From Desulfoluna butyratoxydans (GTDB lineage Bacteria; Desulfobacterota; Desulfobacteria; Desulfobacterales; Desulfolunaceae): DNA of 64,000 nt. A program made the translations under genes and the position numbers. The stretch lies in NCBI RefSeq assembly GCF_900699765.1, contig NZ_CAADHO010000007.1:215620-279619 (forward strand). The letters are read 5' to 3'. How positions within the stretch are numbered: position 1 is the first letter of the stretch; every line of letters begins with the position of its first letter. The notes beneath the pieces were generated by a model. That model saw only the letters and a program-made list of their open reading frames with translations, ran no database searches and was not told the origin of the DNA. This document shows, piece after piece, positions 39,949 to 49,362 of the stretch.

Positions 39949-41748
39949 ATGTCATTCAGTACAAACGAAACCAAGGGTAATAGGGAAGTGAAAACAGATC
40001 TTTTTGGTGATGCAATCGACGGTAATCTTACCACAGACGGGGAAGAGAGTTACGAGGATTTTCTCAAACTTTATGAGGAGAGCTTCAAATCTTTTTCCGA
40101 AGGCGAACTCGCAATTGGTAAGATCATTGCCGTAGACAAAGATTACGTCCTTGTTGATGTCGGATACAAATCCGAAGGTCTCATTTCCATCCACGAATTC
40201 AAAAATGAGAACGGCGAAGTTAACGTTGCCATTGGCGATGAAGTGGAGGTCATGGTTGAGCTTTGGGACGAAGAGGAAGAGCGTGTTGTCCTCTCCAAAG
40301 ACAAAGCGGCCAAGATCAAGGTATGGGAGAAGATCAAAGAGATCTACGACGCAGAAGGCACCGTGGAAGGTGTTATCGCCAGCCGCGTCAAGGGTGGCTT
40401 CTCCGTCGACGTTGGACTTCAGGCTTTCCTTCCCGGGTCCCAGGCCGACCTGCGACCCATCCGCAATCTCGACGAGATGGTTGGCAAGACCTATACCTTC
40501 AAGGTTCTCAAGTACAACAGAAAACGCAGCAACATCGTCCTCTCCCGCAGGGTTATCCTTGAGGAAGAACGTGAAAAGACCCGTTCCAAAACCCTCGAGA
40601 CCATCGAGGAAGGAAAGGTCATGGACGGCGTTGTCAAGAACATCACCGAGTACGGTGTCTTCGTGGACCTCGGCGGCGTGGACGGTCTCCTCCACATCAC
40701 CGATATCTCTTGGGGCCGTGTCAAGCATCCTTCCGAGCTCTTCTCCGTTGGTGACAACATCACCGTGAAGATCCTCTCCTTCGATCTTGAGAAGGAGCGT
40801 GTCTCCCTGGGTATGAAGCAGCTTTCCGAGGATCCCTGGGCATCTGCCGCAGAGAAGTACCCCGTGGGCTCCAAAGTGGGCGGTCGCGTGGTCAGCCTCA
40901 CCGATTACGGTGTATTCGTTGAACTCGAAGAGGGCATCGAAGGCCTCGTTCACGTGTCTGAAATGTCCTGGACCCGAAAGATCCGTCACCCTTCCAAGAT
41001 CATCTCCGTGGGCGAAGAGATCGAGGCCATTGTTCTCGACATCAAGCCCGACAACCGCCGTATCTCTCTGGGTATGAAGCAGGTTGCGGAGAACCCCTGG
41101 GAGGTTATCAGCGACAAGTATCCCGTGGGTACCATCATCGAAGGCAAGATCAAGAACATCACCGACTTCGGTCTTTTCATCGGCATCGACGACGAGATCG
41201 ACGGCCTGGTCCACATCTCAGATATCTCCTGGACCAAGCGCATCAAGCACCCCTCCGAAGTTTACAAGAAGGGCGATGTGGTGCAGGCGGTTGTTCTGGA
41301 TATCGACAAGCAGAGCGAGCGTTTCTCTCTCGGCATCAAGCAGATCCAGGAAGATCCCTGGAAGAGCGTTGGCGAGCGTTACGCCGTGGGCACCGAGATC
41401 AACGGTACCGTGACCAATGTGACCGACTTCGGCGTGTTTGTTGAGCTGGAAGAGGGTATCGAAGGCCTGGTTCACGTTTCCGAGATCAGCAAAGAGAAGA
41501 TCAAGACCCCCGTTGGCACCTACAACGTGGGCGACTCTCTGGTTGCCAAGGTGATGAATATCAACAGTGACGAGCGTCGTATCGGCCTCTCCATCAAGCG
41601 TCTCGAGATGGAAGACGACAAGGCGATTCTGAGCGAATACATCAGCAACTCCAAGAAGCCCACTTCTGACTTCGGCGAGATCCTCCGCGAAAACCTGGCG
41701 GATCAGCTGAAAGGCGAAGAAGAAGGCGGTGATGACGCTGCTGAGTAG
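39949..41748 (+). CDS. rpsA: 30S ribosomal protein S1
   Basis: A 599-residue protein with six S1 domains. The first two are the diverged ribosome-binding repeats (GELAIGKIIAVDKDYVLVDVG, GTVEGVIASRVKGGFSVDVG); repeats three to six are the strong RNA-binding type (MDGVVKNITEYGVFVDLGGVDG; GGRVVSLTDYGVFVELEEG; GKIKNITDFGLFIGID; GTVTNVTDFGVFVELEEG). It brings mRNA to the 30S subunit. Length is a little over the E. coli protein (557). I choose ATG 39949 (MSFSTNETKG), nine bases after AGGGGGT. Followed by a strong terminator. Confidence 0.96.
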   Translation: MSFSTNETKGNREVKTDLFGDAIDGNLTTDGEESYEDFLKLYEESFKSFSEGELAIGKIIAVDKDYVLVDVGYKSEGLISIHEFKNENGEVNVAIGDEVEVMVELWDEEEERVVLSKDKAAKIKVWEKIKEIYDAEGTVEGVIASRVKGGFSVDVGLQAFLPGSQADLRPIRNLDEMVGKTYTFKVLKYNRKRSNIVLSRRVILEEEREKTRSKTLETIEEGKVMDGVVKNITEYGVFVDLGGVDGLLHITDISWGRVKHPSELFSVGDNITVKILSFDLEKERVSLGMKQLSEDPWASAAEKYPVGSKVGGRVVSLTDYGVFVELEEGIEGLVHVSEMSWTRKIRHPSKIISVGEEIEAIVLDIKPDNRRISLGMKQVAENPWEVISDKYPVGTIIEGKIKNITDFGLFIGIDDEIDGLVHISDISWTKRIKHPSEVYKKGDVVQAVVLDIDKQSERFSLGIKQIQEDPWKSVGERYAVGTEINGTVTNVTDFGVFVELEEGIEGLVHVSEISKEKIKTPVGTYNVGDSLVAKVMNINSDERRIGLSIKRLEMEDDKAILSEYISNSKKPTSDFGEILRENLADQLKGEEEGGDDAAE

Positions 41749-41805
41749 GCATATCCCTTACGATCTGCCTGCAGGCTTTCTAAGGAGGGCCTGATAAAAG
41801 TGTGA

Positions 41806-41850
41806 AAAATGCCCCGGTCATGACGTGAGTCTTTCCGGGGCATTTTTTTT
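41806..41850 (+). terminator. Intrinsic terminator of rpsA
   Basis: AAAATGCCCCGG and CCGGGGCATTTTTTTT with an 18-base loop, 57 bases after the rpsA stop. Confidence 0.92.
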
Positions 41851-41894
41851 ATCCGGCGCAATGCCCAGTGGCCGATGCTTTTGGGAGGCCGAGG

Positions 41895-42260
41895 TTTTGG
41901 TAGGGCCGGGCCGCCGGGTAGCCGAAATTAAGGGCAGGGCTCAGAAATTTGGTGTGTTTGTAGGGCTTTGTCATTGTTTGGGCCAATAGAGTGTTATTGA
42001 TGACGCCGTCCCAAAAGGTTGGCAGCCCGTAGGGTGAACTCTGTACACCGTGTCTGGGGCACCCAAGGTTTCTATTTTACCAAGGTGTTCGGGGCATGAC
42101 GGGCTTTGATTTTGGTGCACGGAGTGTATCCTAATATGATTGCCTGTGTGTCGATGATTTATCCCTTTTTCAAAATCCGATGCGCTCGGGTGCCGAGGTA
42201 TAGGTAGGGTGCGCCGTGCGCACCGCCGAGTAGCCGAAACCAAGCGCAGGGCTCTGGGAT
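41895..42260. repeat. Repeat pair flanking GTGCAC-type units before sppA
   Basis: Two direct copies of a unit reading GGTAGGG, then GGGTAGCCGAAATTAAGGGC (about 41900) and GAGTAGCCGAAACCAAGCGC (about 42227) stand 300 bases apart. Between them lie a GTGAACTCTGTACACCG unit (42040) and its inverse GGTGCACGGAGTGTATCC (42113). No gene is visible between 41851 and 42329. A TATAAT at 42297 and TTGACG at 42260 may be parts of sppA promoters. Confidence 0.5.
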
Positions 42261-42329
42261 TGACGTGTGTCGACTTTTTAGAATTATTATCACCCTTATA
42301 ATGGTCTTTTTATAGCAAAAGGTGAAACT

Positions 42330-43223
42330 ATGTTTTCAAGACGTCATCCAATTCTGTTTTTTATCCTGATGTTGACGGGGATGTTTTCCGCGACCATTGT
42401 TGTGATCAGCGTGGGTGTGATGATTTCCCTGGCTCCCGAGGCGCCTGTGCTGGAAGAAGGTGTGGGGGTGGTGGAAATCACGGGCGTGATTTCCGACTCC
42501 CAGCAGGTGCTGGATGACCTGAAATATTTTCGCGATGCCGACGAGGTCAAGGCCATTGTGGTGAGGATCAACTCCCCCGGTGGCGGGGTCGGTCCGTCCC
42601 AGGAGATCTATCGCTCCCTCATGAAGACCCGTGAGCTCAAGCCGGTCATTACCTCCATGGGTGGCGTAGCCGCATCTGGCGGCTATTACGCTGCCGCCGC
42701 CACAGATGGCATCGTGGCCAATTCCGGGACGATCACCGGGAGCATAGGGGTCATTATGGGCTATACCAATTTCCGCCAAATTTTGGATAAAATCGGCCTT
42801 GAACCCGTGGTTTTCAAAAGCGGTGACATGAAGGATGCCGGGTCGCCCACCCGGGAAATGACCGAACAAGAGCGAGCCTATCTCCAGAAACTCGTCACGT
42901 CCCTCCATGCTCAGTTTGTGCGTGACGTGGCCCAGGCCAGGGAACTTGAAGTGCCTGAGGTGGCCAAGCTTGCTGACGGTCGCATCTACACAGGTGAAGA
43001 GGCGCTGGCGCTTGGCCTTGTGGACCGCCTCGGCAATTTCGAAGATGCCCTGGAATGGGCCGCAGAGCTTGGAGGGCTCGAGGGTATGTCCGAGGCCATC
43101 TATCCCCCACGTCCCAAAGAGAAGATGATAGATTATCTTATGGATAACGCGGCGGTGCGGATTTCATCTGCGCTTCAGCCTTCGGAGGTGGGGCCGTCGT
43201 TTTTGTACAGGATGGGTCAATAA
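42330..43223 (+). CDS. sppA: Signal peptide peptidase SppA, short form
   Basis: A 297-residue inner membrane serine protease that degrades cleaved signal peptides in the periplasm. An N-terminal anchor (about residues 7-35) precedes the ClpP-like catalytic domain. The nucleophile serine is in GGVAASGGYYAAAA and the general-base lysine in VVFKSGDMKDAGSP, with the family stretch VRINSPGGGVGPSQEIY. The length is that of the 36-kDa single-domain type (four protomers per active site pair), half the E. coli protein. Start ATG 42330, AAAGGTGA upstream. Confidence 0.92.
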   Translation: MFSRRHPILFFILMLTGMFSATIVVISVGVMISLAPEAPVLEEGVGVVEITGVISDSQQVLDDLKYFRDADEVKAIVVRINSPGGGVGPSQEIYRSLMKTRELKPVITSMGGVAASGGYYAAAATDGIVANSGTITGSIGVIMGYTNFRQILDKIGLEPVVFKSGDMKDAGSPTREMTEQERAYLQKLVTSLHAQFVRDVAQARELEVPEVAKLADGRIYTGEEALALGLVDRLGNFEDALEWAAELGGLEGMSEAIYPPRPKEKMIDYLMDNAAVRISSALQPSEVGPSFLYRMGQ

Positions 43224-43365
43224 AGCGGTGGGTGGCAGTTAGGTGGTGGTGGTGGGCTGGAGGATACGGCGTGTGTGTTTTGTATTTAAATCTACGATGA
43301 GAGCCTCTCATGCCCGATACTCTCGGTTTCGGGCATGGTCTGCATTTTTTCGGTATAATACTCGT

Positions 43366-43974
43366 CTATTCAAACATCGACACGTCCCCAGCTCCTTCCC
43401 GGATGATCTCAGGCTCATCATTCAATAGCGATACCACGCTGGAATCTACCTCCGGCACATCCCCCCCATCAATGACGATATCCACCAGGTGACCGAAGGT
43501 ATCGTCAATCATCCAAGCATTATTGAGAATCTCCTCATCAGGAAGCCCTGCTGACGTGGAAAGGATCGGGTTGCCGAGTTCCCTGATAATTTCCATGCAT
43601 ATCTGGTTGTCAGGAACCCGGATCCCCGCGGTCTTGCGCTTGGTGAGCATCATTTTCGGGACCAGCTTGGTTCCCTCCAGGATAAAGGTATAGGGCCCAG
43701 GCAGCAGCTTTTTCAACATTCGGTACGCATAGTTAGATACCTTTGCATAGTCACTGATATCTTTCAGGTCCGAACAGATAAAGCTGAAGGGCTTGCTCTT
43801 GTCCCTCTGTTTAAGAAGGTAGACCTTCTCAATGGCCTTTTTGTTCATGATGTCACAGCCGATACCGTAGTGGGTGTCGGTTGGGTAGGCGATAAGCCCG
43901 CCGCTTTTCAAGCAGTCCACGACTCGGGAGACGTTACGGGGCTGTGGGTTCATTGGGTTGATGGTCAGGATCAT
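43366..43974 (-). CDS. Sua5/YciO/YrdC-family protein
   Basis: A 202-residue YrdC-fold protein. Family marks are GGLIAYPTDTHYGIGCD, LLKQRDKSKPFSFIC, LLPGPYTFILEGTK and the late STSAGLPDEE. It binds double-stranded RNA or nucleotide; the best-known member makes threonylcarbamoyl-AMP for the t6A tRNA modification. YciO-type paralogues also exist, so I leave the symbol blank; the KRxRxKPF-equivalent here is KQRDKSKPFSF, which fits YciO-like proteins. Start at 43974 (MILTINPMN), chosen because the upstream frame is not protein-like. Expression converges with sppA. Confidence 0.85.
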   Translation of the reverse strand: MILTINPMNPQPRNVSRVVDCLKSGGLIAYPTDTHYGIGCDIMNKKAIEKVYLLKQRDKSKPFSFICSDLKDISDYAKVSNYAYRMLKKLLPGPYTFILEGTKLVPKMMLTKRKTAGIRVPDNQICMEIIRELGNPILSTSAGLPDEEILNNAWMIDDTFGHLVDIVIDGGDVPEVDSSVVSLLNDEPEIIREGAGDVSMFE

Positions 43975-44525
43975 TGCGATGCTCGCCTTTACGGAAATAG
44001 AATAAATTCGCTTTGTGAAATTTTTCATTTGTGGGCAACTCATTAGTTGATAGGATAAGTCCTCGCTCTTGTCAAAACAATAAATAAAAGGTGTTGCTGA
44101 CGTTCTTTTTTTGTGGCTCGGTGGCTCGAAATATCCAGTGATTGAAGTTGCTTCGTGATATTCGGAAAATGTCTTTTTGGTTTGTGTATACAATGATTGC
44201 GAATGTGCCGTTTGTCTCAGAAATTCAACCAGCTGGTTGTGTGGGTGTGATATGTATATGCTCTGCAATACCGGCTGCCTTTTAGCCCGCTTTTGATAAT
44301 GGTAGTTGGGAAGGTATAACTGTTGACATTGGCTTCCCCGAGAAGTAGTGTCATGACGATTTAAAACTCAAGCAGACTCAGGTAACTGCCGATGTTTCTT
44401 TAGTCTACCCCACCGATTCTCAAATCCGCTTACTGTAAGTGGAGGGGCGGAGCTATGTGCGCACCTTTACACCTCAACAAAAATGTCAATCGCTTTCAGA
44501 ATCAACATATCAAATCTTCCAAAGC
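43975..44525. other. Junction gap where base composition changes
   Basis: From about 44000 the DNA turns from GC-rich to AT-rich, and stays so through the polysaccharide genes. No gene or repeat of the GC-rich families is visible in this gap; it holds the promoter listed separately. Confidence 0.5.
44323..44351 (+). promoter_or_regulatory. Possible promoter of the polysaccharide operon
   Basis: A perfect TTGACA, a 17-base spacer and TAGTGT, about 175 bases before the Wzz-like gene. I looked for the ops element of RfaH-controlled operons and did not find it. Confidence 0.45.
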
Positions 44526-45611
44526 ATGGAATCGAGAATGACTACTGAAACGAACAACGATCCCCAGCGATTCACTCACCCCATGCCGCCTTACCAGGCA
44601 ATGCCCTATCCTGATGACGAAATTGACTTAAGAGAGGTCTTTGCGACTCTCTGGGCTCGTAAAAAATTTATCGGAATTGGTGTTCTTTTGATTGTGCTGG
44701 TTGCCACAGCGGTTGTTCTTTCCATGCCTGATATATACAGGGCTAAGACACTGGTGAGGCCAGGTATTATTTCTCAAAGACCGGAGGCAATGGCTACCTT
44801 TACGAAAAAATTGGTAAACTACAAGGGGCGGCTTGACGCTGGAGAATTCAGTGCTCAGATAAATAAACATCTTCAAGATAAATACCCAGATTTATCATAT
44901 GTTCAAAATTTACTTAAAGTGGCCATACCTAACAATTCCGATGCTCTAAGCATGTCTTATGATACACCGGTACCAGAGTTTGGAAAGGCTGTTTTAAGTC
45001 TCTTGATTTCTGAGTTGCGAAAAAAAGATAACGACAGAGTAAATTCTATTGTTATGGATTTGCAGTTAAGAGTGAGAAATAATAAAGAGTTTTTGTCTGA
45101 ATGTAAAATAAAACAAGACAATATTGCGTATAGTATAGTCGAACTACAGAAGCTGAATAATAATAGTAAAAAAGAAATTTTAGACTTATCAATAAAAAGA
45201 AAAAAATTTATTATTCAACCACTGAAAAATTTGTCTTCAGCTAAATCTTCCAATGTGAACTTTCAAAACGCACTTTTTCATAACAGCCTCGTGATTCAGA
45301 ATAGGCAATACTTTTTAGATTTGAAGAGAGAGCAAAGATCGATCAGTGCTGAGATCGGTTCGCTTGAGGATAGACTTCAATACACAAACGAATTGGTTAA
45401 AGAAATTCAGTCAAGTATAGATGAAGATATGCTTGCTATACAGAATATTAAAAACTTTAAAGAGATCGTGCCTGTGATTGTTGATAATGATCATGTTAGC
45501 CCGAATCGAAAAATCATTATTTTAATGAGCTTTGTCTGTGGCATTTTCGTTATGGTTTTTACCGCATTTGTGGTTGAGTATGTAATGCCTCACAATGACA
45601 AAGATTTTTAA
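44526..45611 (+). CDS. Wzz-type chain-length determinant or polysaccharide co-polymerase
   Basis: A 361-residue inner membrane protein with two transmembrane helices: about residue 50-72 (FIGIGVLLIVLVATAVVLSM) and near the C-terminus (IIILMSFVCGIFVMVFTAF). Between them is a long periplasmic coiled coil (about 170-320; many N, K and E with heptad leucines). EIDLREVFATLWARKKFI before the first helix is the Wzz-family opening. Such proteins set polymer length for O-antigen or exopolysaccharide. No tyrosine-kinase domain follows. Start is either ATG 44526 or ATG 44538; neither has a strong site. Low GC and AT-rich codons set it apart from genes to its left. Confidence 0.82.
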   Translation: MESRMTTETNNDPQRFTHPMPPYQAMPYPDDEIDLREVFATLWARKKFIGIGVLLIVLVATAVVLSMPDIYRAKTLVRPGIISQRPEAMATFTKKLVNYKGRLDAGEFSAQINKHLQDKYPDLSYVQNLLKVAIPNNSDALSMSYDTPVPEFGKAVLSLLISELRKKDNDRVNSIVMDLQLRVRNNKEFLSECKIKQDNIAYSIVELQKLNNNSKKEILDLSIKRKKFIIQPLKNLSSAKSSNVNFQNALFHNSLVIQNRQYFLDLKREQRSISAEIGSLEDRLQYTNELVKEIQSSIDEDMLAIQNIKNFKEIVPVIVDNDHVSPNRKIIILMSFVCGIFVMVFTAFVVEYVMPHNDKDF

Positions 45612-45641
45612 ATTGTTGTTTGCTATTCATAGAGAGTGATA

Positions 45642-46913
45642 ATGCTAAATATTGACGAAATCAAACTTGCTATTGTTGGCCTTGGTTATGTAGGTCTTCC
45701 TCTTGCCGTTGAATTCGGAAAAAAAATCGATGTTATCGGTTTTGATATCGATGAAGCGAGAGTTGAAGAACTTACTGCCGGTAATGACTCTACCCTTGAG
45801 GTTGAACCAGAACTTCTTAAACAGGCAGTTAAACTTACCTTTGGTTCAAAGATTGAGGCCCTGAACGATTCCAATGTATTCATCGTGACCGTTCCCACAC
45901 CGATTGATGCTCACAAACAGCCAGACCTCACACCGCTTGTGAAAGCCAGTGAGATGCTCGGGAAGATATTGAAAAAGGGTGATCTTGTAATCTATGAATC
46001 CACAGTTTACCCCGGCGCCACAGAGGAAGTCTGTGTTCCTGAGTTGGAACGGTCCTCAGGCCTAACATTTAATGAGGACTTTTATGTTGGGTACAGCCCT
46101 GAGCGTATCAACCCCGGCGACAAGGAACACCGAGTTACTAATATTTTGAAAGTAACTTCGGGCTCAACTCCGGATATTGCCGATTTTGTAGATGCCCTCT
46201 ACAAGATAATTATTGAGGCCGGCACCCACAAAGCAAGTTCTATCCGTGTGGCTGAGGCTGCAAAAGTAATCGAGAACACCCAGCGTGACTTAAACATCGC
46301 ATTGATTAATGAACTCTCAATCATTTTCAACAAGCTGGGTATCAATACTGAAGAGGTCCTGAAAGCAGCAGGTACTAAATGGAATTTTTTGCCGTTTCGA
46401 CCCGGTCTTGTTGGTGGGCACTGTATTGGTGTTGATCCTTACTATCTTACATTCAAGGCTCAGGAGATCGGTTACCATCCCGATGTGATTCTGGCCGGCA
46501 GGCGAATTAATGATGGCATGGGGGCTTACGTTGTCTCTCAGGTCGTCAAGTTGATGGTTAAAAAGCGAATTCAGGTCGAAGAAGCCAATATTCTTATTAT
46601 GGGGCTTACCTTTAAAGAGAATTGCCCTGACCTCCGCAACACACGGGTGGTGGATATCATATCTGAGTTTAAGGATTACAATACCCGCGTTGATGTGTAT
46701 GACCCTTGGGTAGATTCGGAAGAGGCCGAGTACGAATACGGTATTACTCCTGTAAAAGAGATGAAGCAGGGGTATTACGACGCAATTGTTTTAGCTGTTG
46801 CGCATGCTGAATTTAAGAATATTCAAGATATCAGAGCTTTTGGTAAAGATGTCAATGTTGTCTACGATGTCAAGTGCCTTCTCGCATCAGAATTAACAGA
46901 TGGACGGCTGTAA
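45642..46913 (+). CDS. tviB: UDP-N-acetylglucosamine 6-dehydrogenase (TviB/WbpA group)
   Basis: A 423-residue NAD-dependent nucleotide-sugar dehydrogenase. The NAD loop is VGLGYVGLPLAVEF, followed by YESTVYPGATEEVCVPELE, GYSPERINPGDKEH, and the catalytic cysteine region GGHCIGVDPYYL. These variants mark the group that oxidises UDP-GlcNAc or UDP-GalNAc to the uronic acid in two steps, as in Vi antigen and O-antigen synthesis. Next gene is the matching 4-epimerase, so the product is probably UDP-GalNAcA. GAGAG and a close ATG at 45642 set the start; a GTG six bases upstream is possible. Confidence 0.9.
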   Translation: MLNIDEIKLAIVGLGYVGLPLAVEFGKKIDVIGFDIDEARVEELTAGNDSTLEVEPELLKQAVKLTFGSKIEALNDSNVFIVTVPTPIDAHKQPDLTPLVKASEMLGKILKKGDLVIYESTVYPGATEEVCVPELERSSGLTFNEDFYVGYSPERINPGDKEHRVTNILKVTSGSTPDIADFVDALYKIIIEAGTHKASSIRVAEAAKVIENTQRDLNIALINELSIIFNKLGINTEEVLKAAGTKWNFLPFRPGLVGGHCIGVDPYYLTFKAQEIGYHPDVILAGRRINDGMGAYVVSQVVKLMVKKRIQVEEANILIMGLTFKENCPDLRNTRVVDIISEFKDYNTRVDVYDPWVDSEEAEYEYGITPVKEMKQGYYDAIVLAVAHAEFKNIQDIRAFGKDVNVVYDVKCLLASELTDGRL

Positions 46914-46978
46914 AAGAATAATAGCTTAAGTATTATCGATTTATTAAAAATCTTTCAAAAATAATACGGTGATTTTTC

Positions 46979-48016
46979 GTGTCACGATTTGATCAGGTTA
47001 AGAGAATTCTAATTGAAAATGAATATAGATGGCTTATAACTGGCGTAGCAGGCTTTATCGGATCCAATTTACTTGAGCATCTTCTACGGCTCAACCAGCG
47101 GGTTGTCGGAGTCGATAATTTTGTAACGGGGTTCCAGAGGAACCTTGACGAAGTGAAAGGGCTCGTTACACCAGACCAGTGGGACCGATTCAGATTTATT
47201 GAAGGCGATATACAAAATATCTCAGTATGTAATGACGCCTGTCAAGGTGTGGATTATGTTTTGCACCAAGCGGCATTGGGCTCCGTTCCGCGTTCTCTCG
47301 AGGACCCCATCACTACAAATGAGATAAATATATCGGGTTTTCTGAATATACTGGTTGCAGCCCGCGACGCTAATGTCAAGAATTTTGTCTATGCTGCGTC
47401 GAGCTCAACCTATGGTGACCATCCGGCACTTCCCAAGGTTGAAGAGAATATTGGGAAGCCCTTATCTCCGTATGCCGTGACCAAATATGTGAATGAGTTG
47501 TATGCGGACGTGTTTGCGAGATCATATGGGCTTAATACCATAGGTTTGCGCTATTTTAATATATTCGGGCCACGGCAGGATCCCGATGGCGCCTATGCGG
47601 CAGTAATTCCAAAATGGGTTGCAGCGCTCCTAAAAGATGAGCCGGTCTTTATTAACGGAGATGGCGAAACCAGCCGAGACTTTTGCTATATCAAAAATGC
47701 TGTACAGGCCAATATACTTGCCGCAGTAGCAGAGAATACCGATGCTTTGAATCAGGTCTATAATGTGGCGGTGGGAGATCGGACGACTCTGAATCAATTG
47801 TTTAGTTCCATACAGGAGAAAGTCCTTTCAACAGTTAAAAAACATGAAGAAGTAGAGCCATTATTTCGGAATTTCAGGGCCGGGGATGTAAAGCACTCTC
47901 AGGCTGATATCTCAAAAGCGACCGATTTTCTCGAGTATACGCCAACCCACAATGTCGATGCAGGATTGGATGAATCAATGGGTTGGTATATCAATTTTCT
48001 TGATAAAAATTCATAG
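46979..48016 (+). CDS. tviC: UDP-N-acetylhexosamine(uronate) 4-epimerase (TviC/WbpP group)
   Basis: A 345-residue extended SDR epimerase. NAD loop TGVAGFIGSNLLEHL, the catalytic serine/tyrosine in AASSSTYGDHPALPK and LSPYAVTKYVNELYA, and late GDGETSRDFCYI. These are the TviC/WbpP features, where the enzyme swaps the 4-hydroxyl of UDP-GlcNAc or UDP-GlcNAcA. Placed right after the TviB-type dehydrogenase, as in the Vi antigen locus. It begins at GTG 46979; no strong ribosome site is visible, so the exact start is not certain. Confidence 0.9.
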   Translation: MSRFDQVKRILIENEYRWLITGVAGFIGSNLLEHLLRLNQRVVGVDNFVTGFQRNLDEVKGLVTPDQWDRFRFIEGDIQNISVCNDACQGVDYVLHQAALGSVPRSLEDPITTNEINISGFLNILVAARDANVKNFVYAASSSTYGDHPALPKVEENIGKPLSPYAVTKYVNELYADVFARSYGLNTIGLRYFNIFGPRQDPDGAYAAVIPKWVAALLKDEPVFINGDGETSRDFCYIKNAVQANILAAVAENTDALNQVYNVAVGDRTTLNQLFSSIQEKVLSTVKKHEEVEPLFRNFRAGDVKHSQADISKATDFLEYTPTHNVDAGLDESMGWYINFLDKNS

Positions 48017-48030
48017 GACTTGAATAGAAA

Positions 48031-49362
48031 ATGAAAATTACCGTTGTTGGAACTGGATATGTTGGGCTTGTAACCGGTGCATGTTTTTCAGAAATGGGCA
48101 ATACTGTAACATGCGTAGATGTTGATAGAAAAAAATTGGAGAATCTCGAAAGAGGAATTCTGCCAATTTATGAACCCGGTCTTGATGGGATCGTTAAAGA
48201 CAACTATAAGAATGGTTTTTTGCTTTTTTCTGACTCGCTGGAAGCCTCAATGAAAGATGCTTCTATTGTCTTTATCGCCGTGGGCACACCGCCGAAAGAG
48301 GATGGGTCCGCAGACCTACAGCATGTGTTGGCCGTTGCTTCTGAAATCGGTAAATGCATGAACGATTATACAGTTGTTGTCAATAAGTCAACTGTCCCTG
48401 TTGGAACAGCGGAACATGTTACGGCGACGATAAATAAAGTGTTGGAAAATCGCGGAGCTGAAGTTGAATTTGATGTTGTAAGTAACCCCGAGTTTTTGAA
48501 GGAAGGCGATGCTGTTAACGACTTCATGAAACCGGATCGAATCATTCTTGGAATTGAGTCAAAGAAGGCTGAAAGCTATATGAAGGAATTGTACAGCCCT
48601 TTCAATCGAAACCATGACAAAGTTCAGGTTATGGGTATCAAGGATGCTGAGATGACGAAGTATGCAGCCAATTCCATGCTTGCAACCAAAATTTCATTCA
48701 TGAACGAGATCGCATGCATTTGTGAACGTCTTGGTGTCGATGTAGAAAACGTCAGAAAAGGCATAGGGTCTGATACACGTATTGGCTACTCCTTTATTTA
48801 TCCGGGGTGCGGGTATGGTGGTTCTTGTTTTCCAAAAGATGTGAAAGCATTAATCCGGACAAGCCGTGAAAATGATTTTGAACCGACGCTTCTTGATGCT
48901 GTTGAGTCGAGAAACGCATCGCAGAAGAACGTTTTGTTCAAAAAGATCGTGTCAAAATTTGGTTCGGATCTTTCAGGAAAGAGTTTCGGTATTTGGGGAC
49001 TTGCATTTAAACCTGGTACTGACGATATGCGTGAAGCATCTTCGATTGTCTTGATAACTAGTTTGATTGAAGCTGGAGCTACGGTCAGGGCCTATGATCC
49101 CCAAGCCATGGGGGAGGCTCTTGAGTACTTCGATCCTACTTGTTTAAAGGAACAGAGACTTATTCTCGCTCAAAATCAGTATGACGCTGTCACGGGTGCT
49201 GATGCGATGGTTCTTGTGACAGAGTGGAAGCAGTTTCGGCAGCCTGATTACAAAGCGCTACAAGAGGAAATGACAGGCAATGTCATTTTTGATGGGAGAA
49301 ATCAGTATTCTCCCGAGTTTGTTAAATCTGCCGGTTTTCATTATATTGGAATTGGAAGATAA
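48031..49362 (+). CDS. ugd: UDP-glucose 6-dehydrogenase
   Basis: A 443-residue enzyme that oxidises UDP-glucose to UDP-glucuronate with two NAD. Visible are VVGTGYVGLVTGACFSE (NAD loop), VNKSTVPVGTAEHV, SNPEFLKEGDAVNDFMKPDRI, and the active-site cysteine in YPGCGYGGSCFPKDVKAL. This is the UgdH/TuaD group, clearly different from the TviB-type gene at 45642. The next gene, starting at 49363 with no gap, uses its product. Confidence 0.94.
   Translation: MKITVVGTGYVGLVTGACFSEMGNTVTCVDVDRKKLENLERGILPIYEPGLDGIVKDNYKNGFLLFSDSLEASMKDASIVFIAVGTPPKEDGSADLQHVLAVASEIGKCMNDYTVVVNKSTVPVGTAEHVTATINKVLENRGAEVEFDVVSNPEFLKEGDAVNDFMKPDRIILGIESKKAESYMKELYSPFNRNHDKVQVMGIKDAEMTKYAANSMLATKISFMNEIACICERLGVDVENVRKGIGSDTRIGYSFIYPGCGYGGSCFPKDVKALIRTSRENDFEPTLLDAVESRNASQKNVLFKKIVSKFGSDLSGKSFGIWGLAFKPGTDDMREASSIVLITSLIEAGATVRAYDPQAMGEALEYFDPTCLKEQRLILAQNQYDAVTGADAMVLVTEWKQFRQPDYKALQEEMTGNVIFDGRNQYSPEFVKSAGFHYIGIGR

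Noticed and set aside
44250..44525. ops/JUMPstart element controlling the polysaccharide operon
   Set aside because: GGTAGTT occurs at about 44301 but the full consensus is absent and it lies upstream of the likely promoter rather than in the leader.
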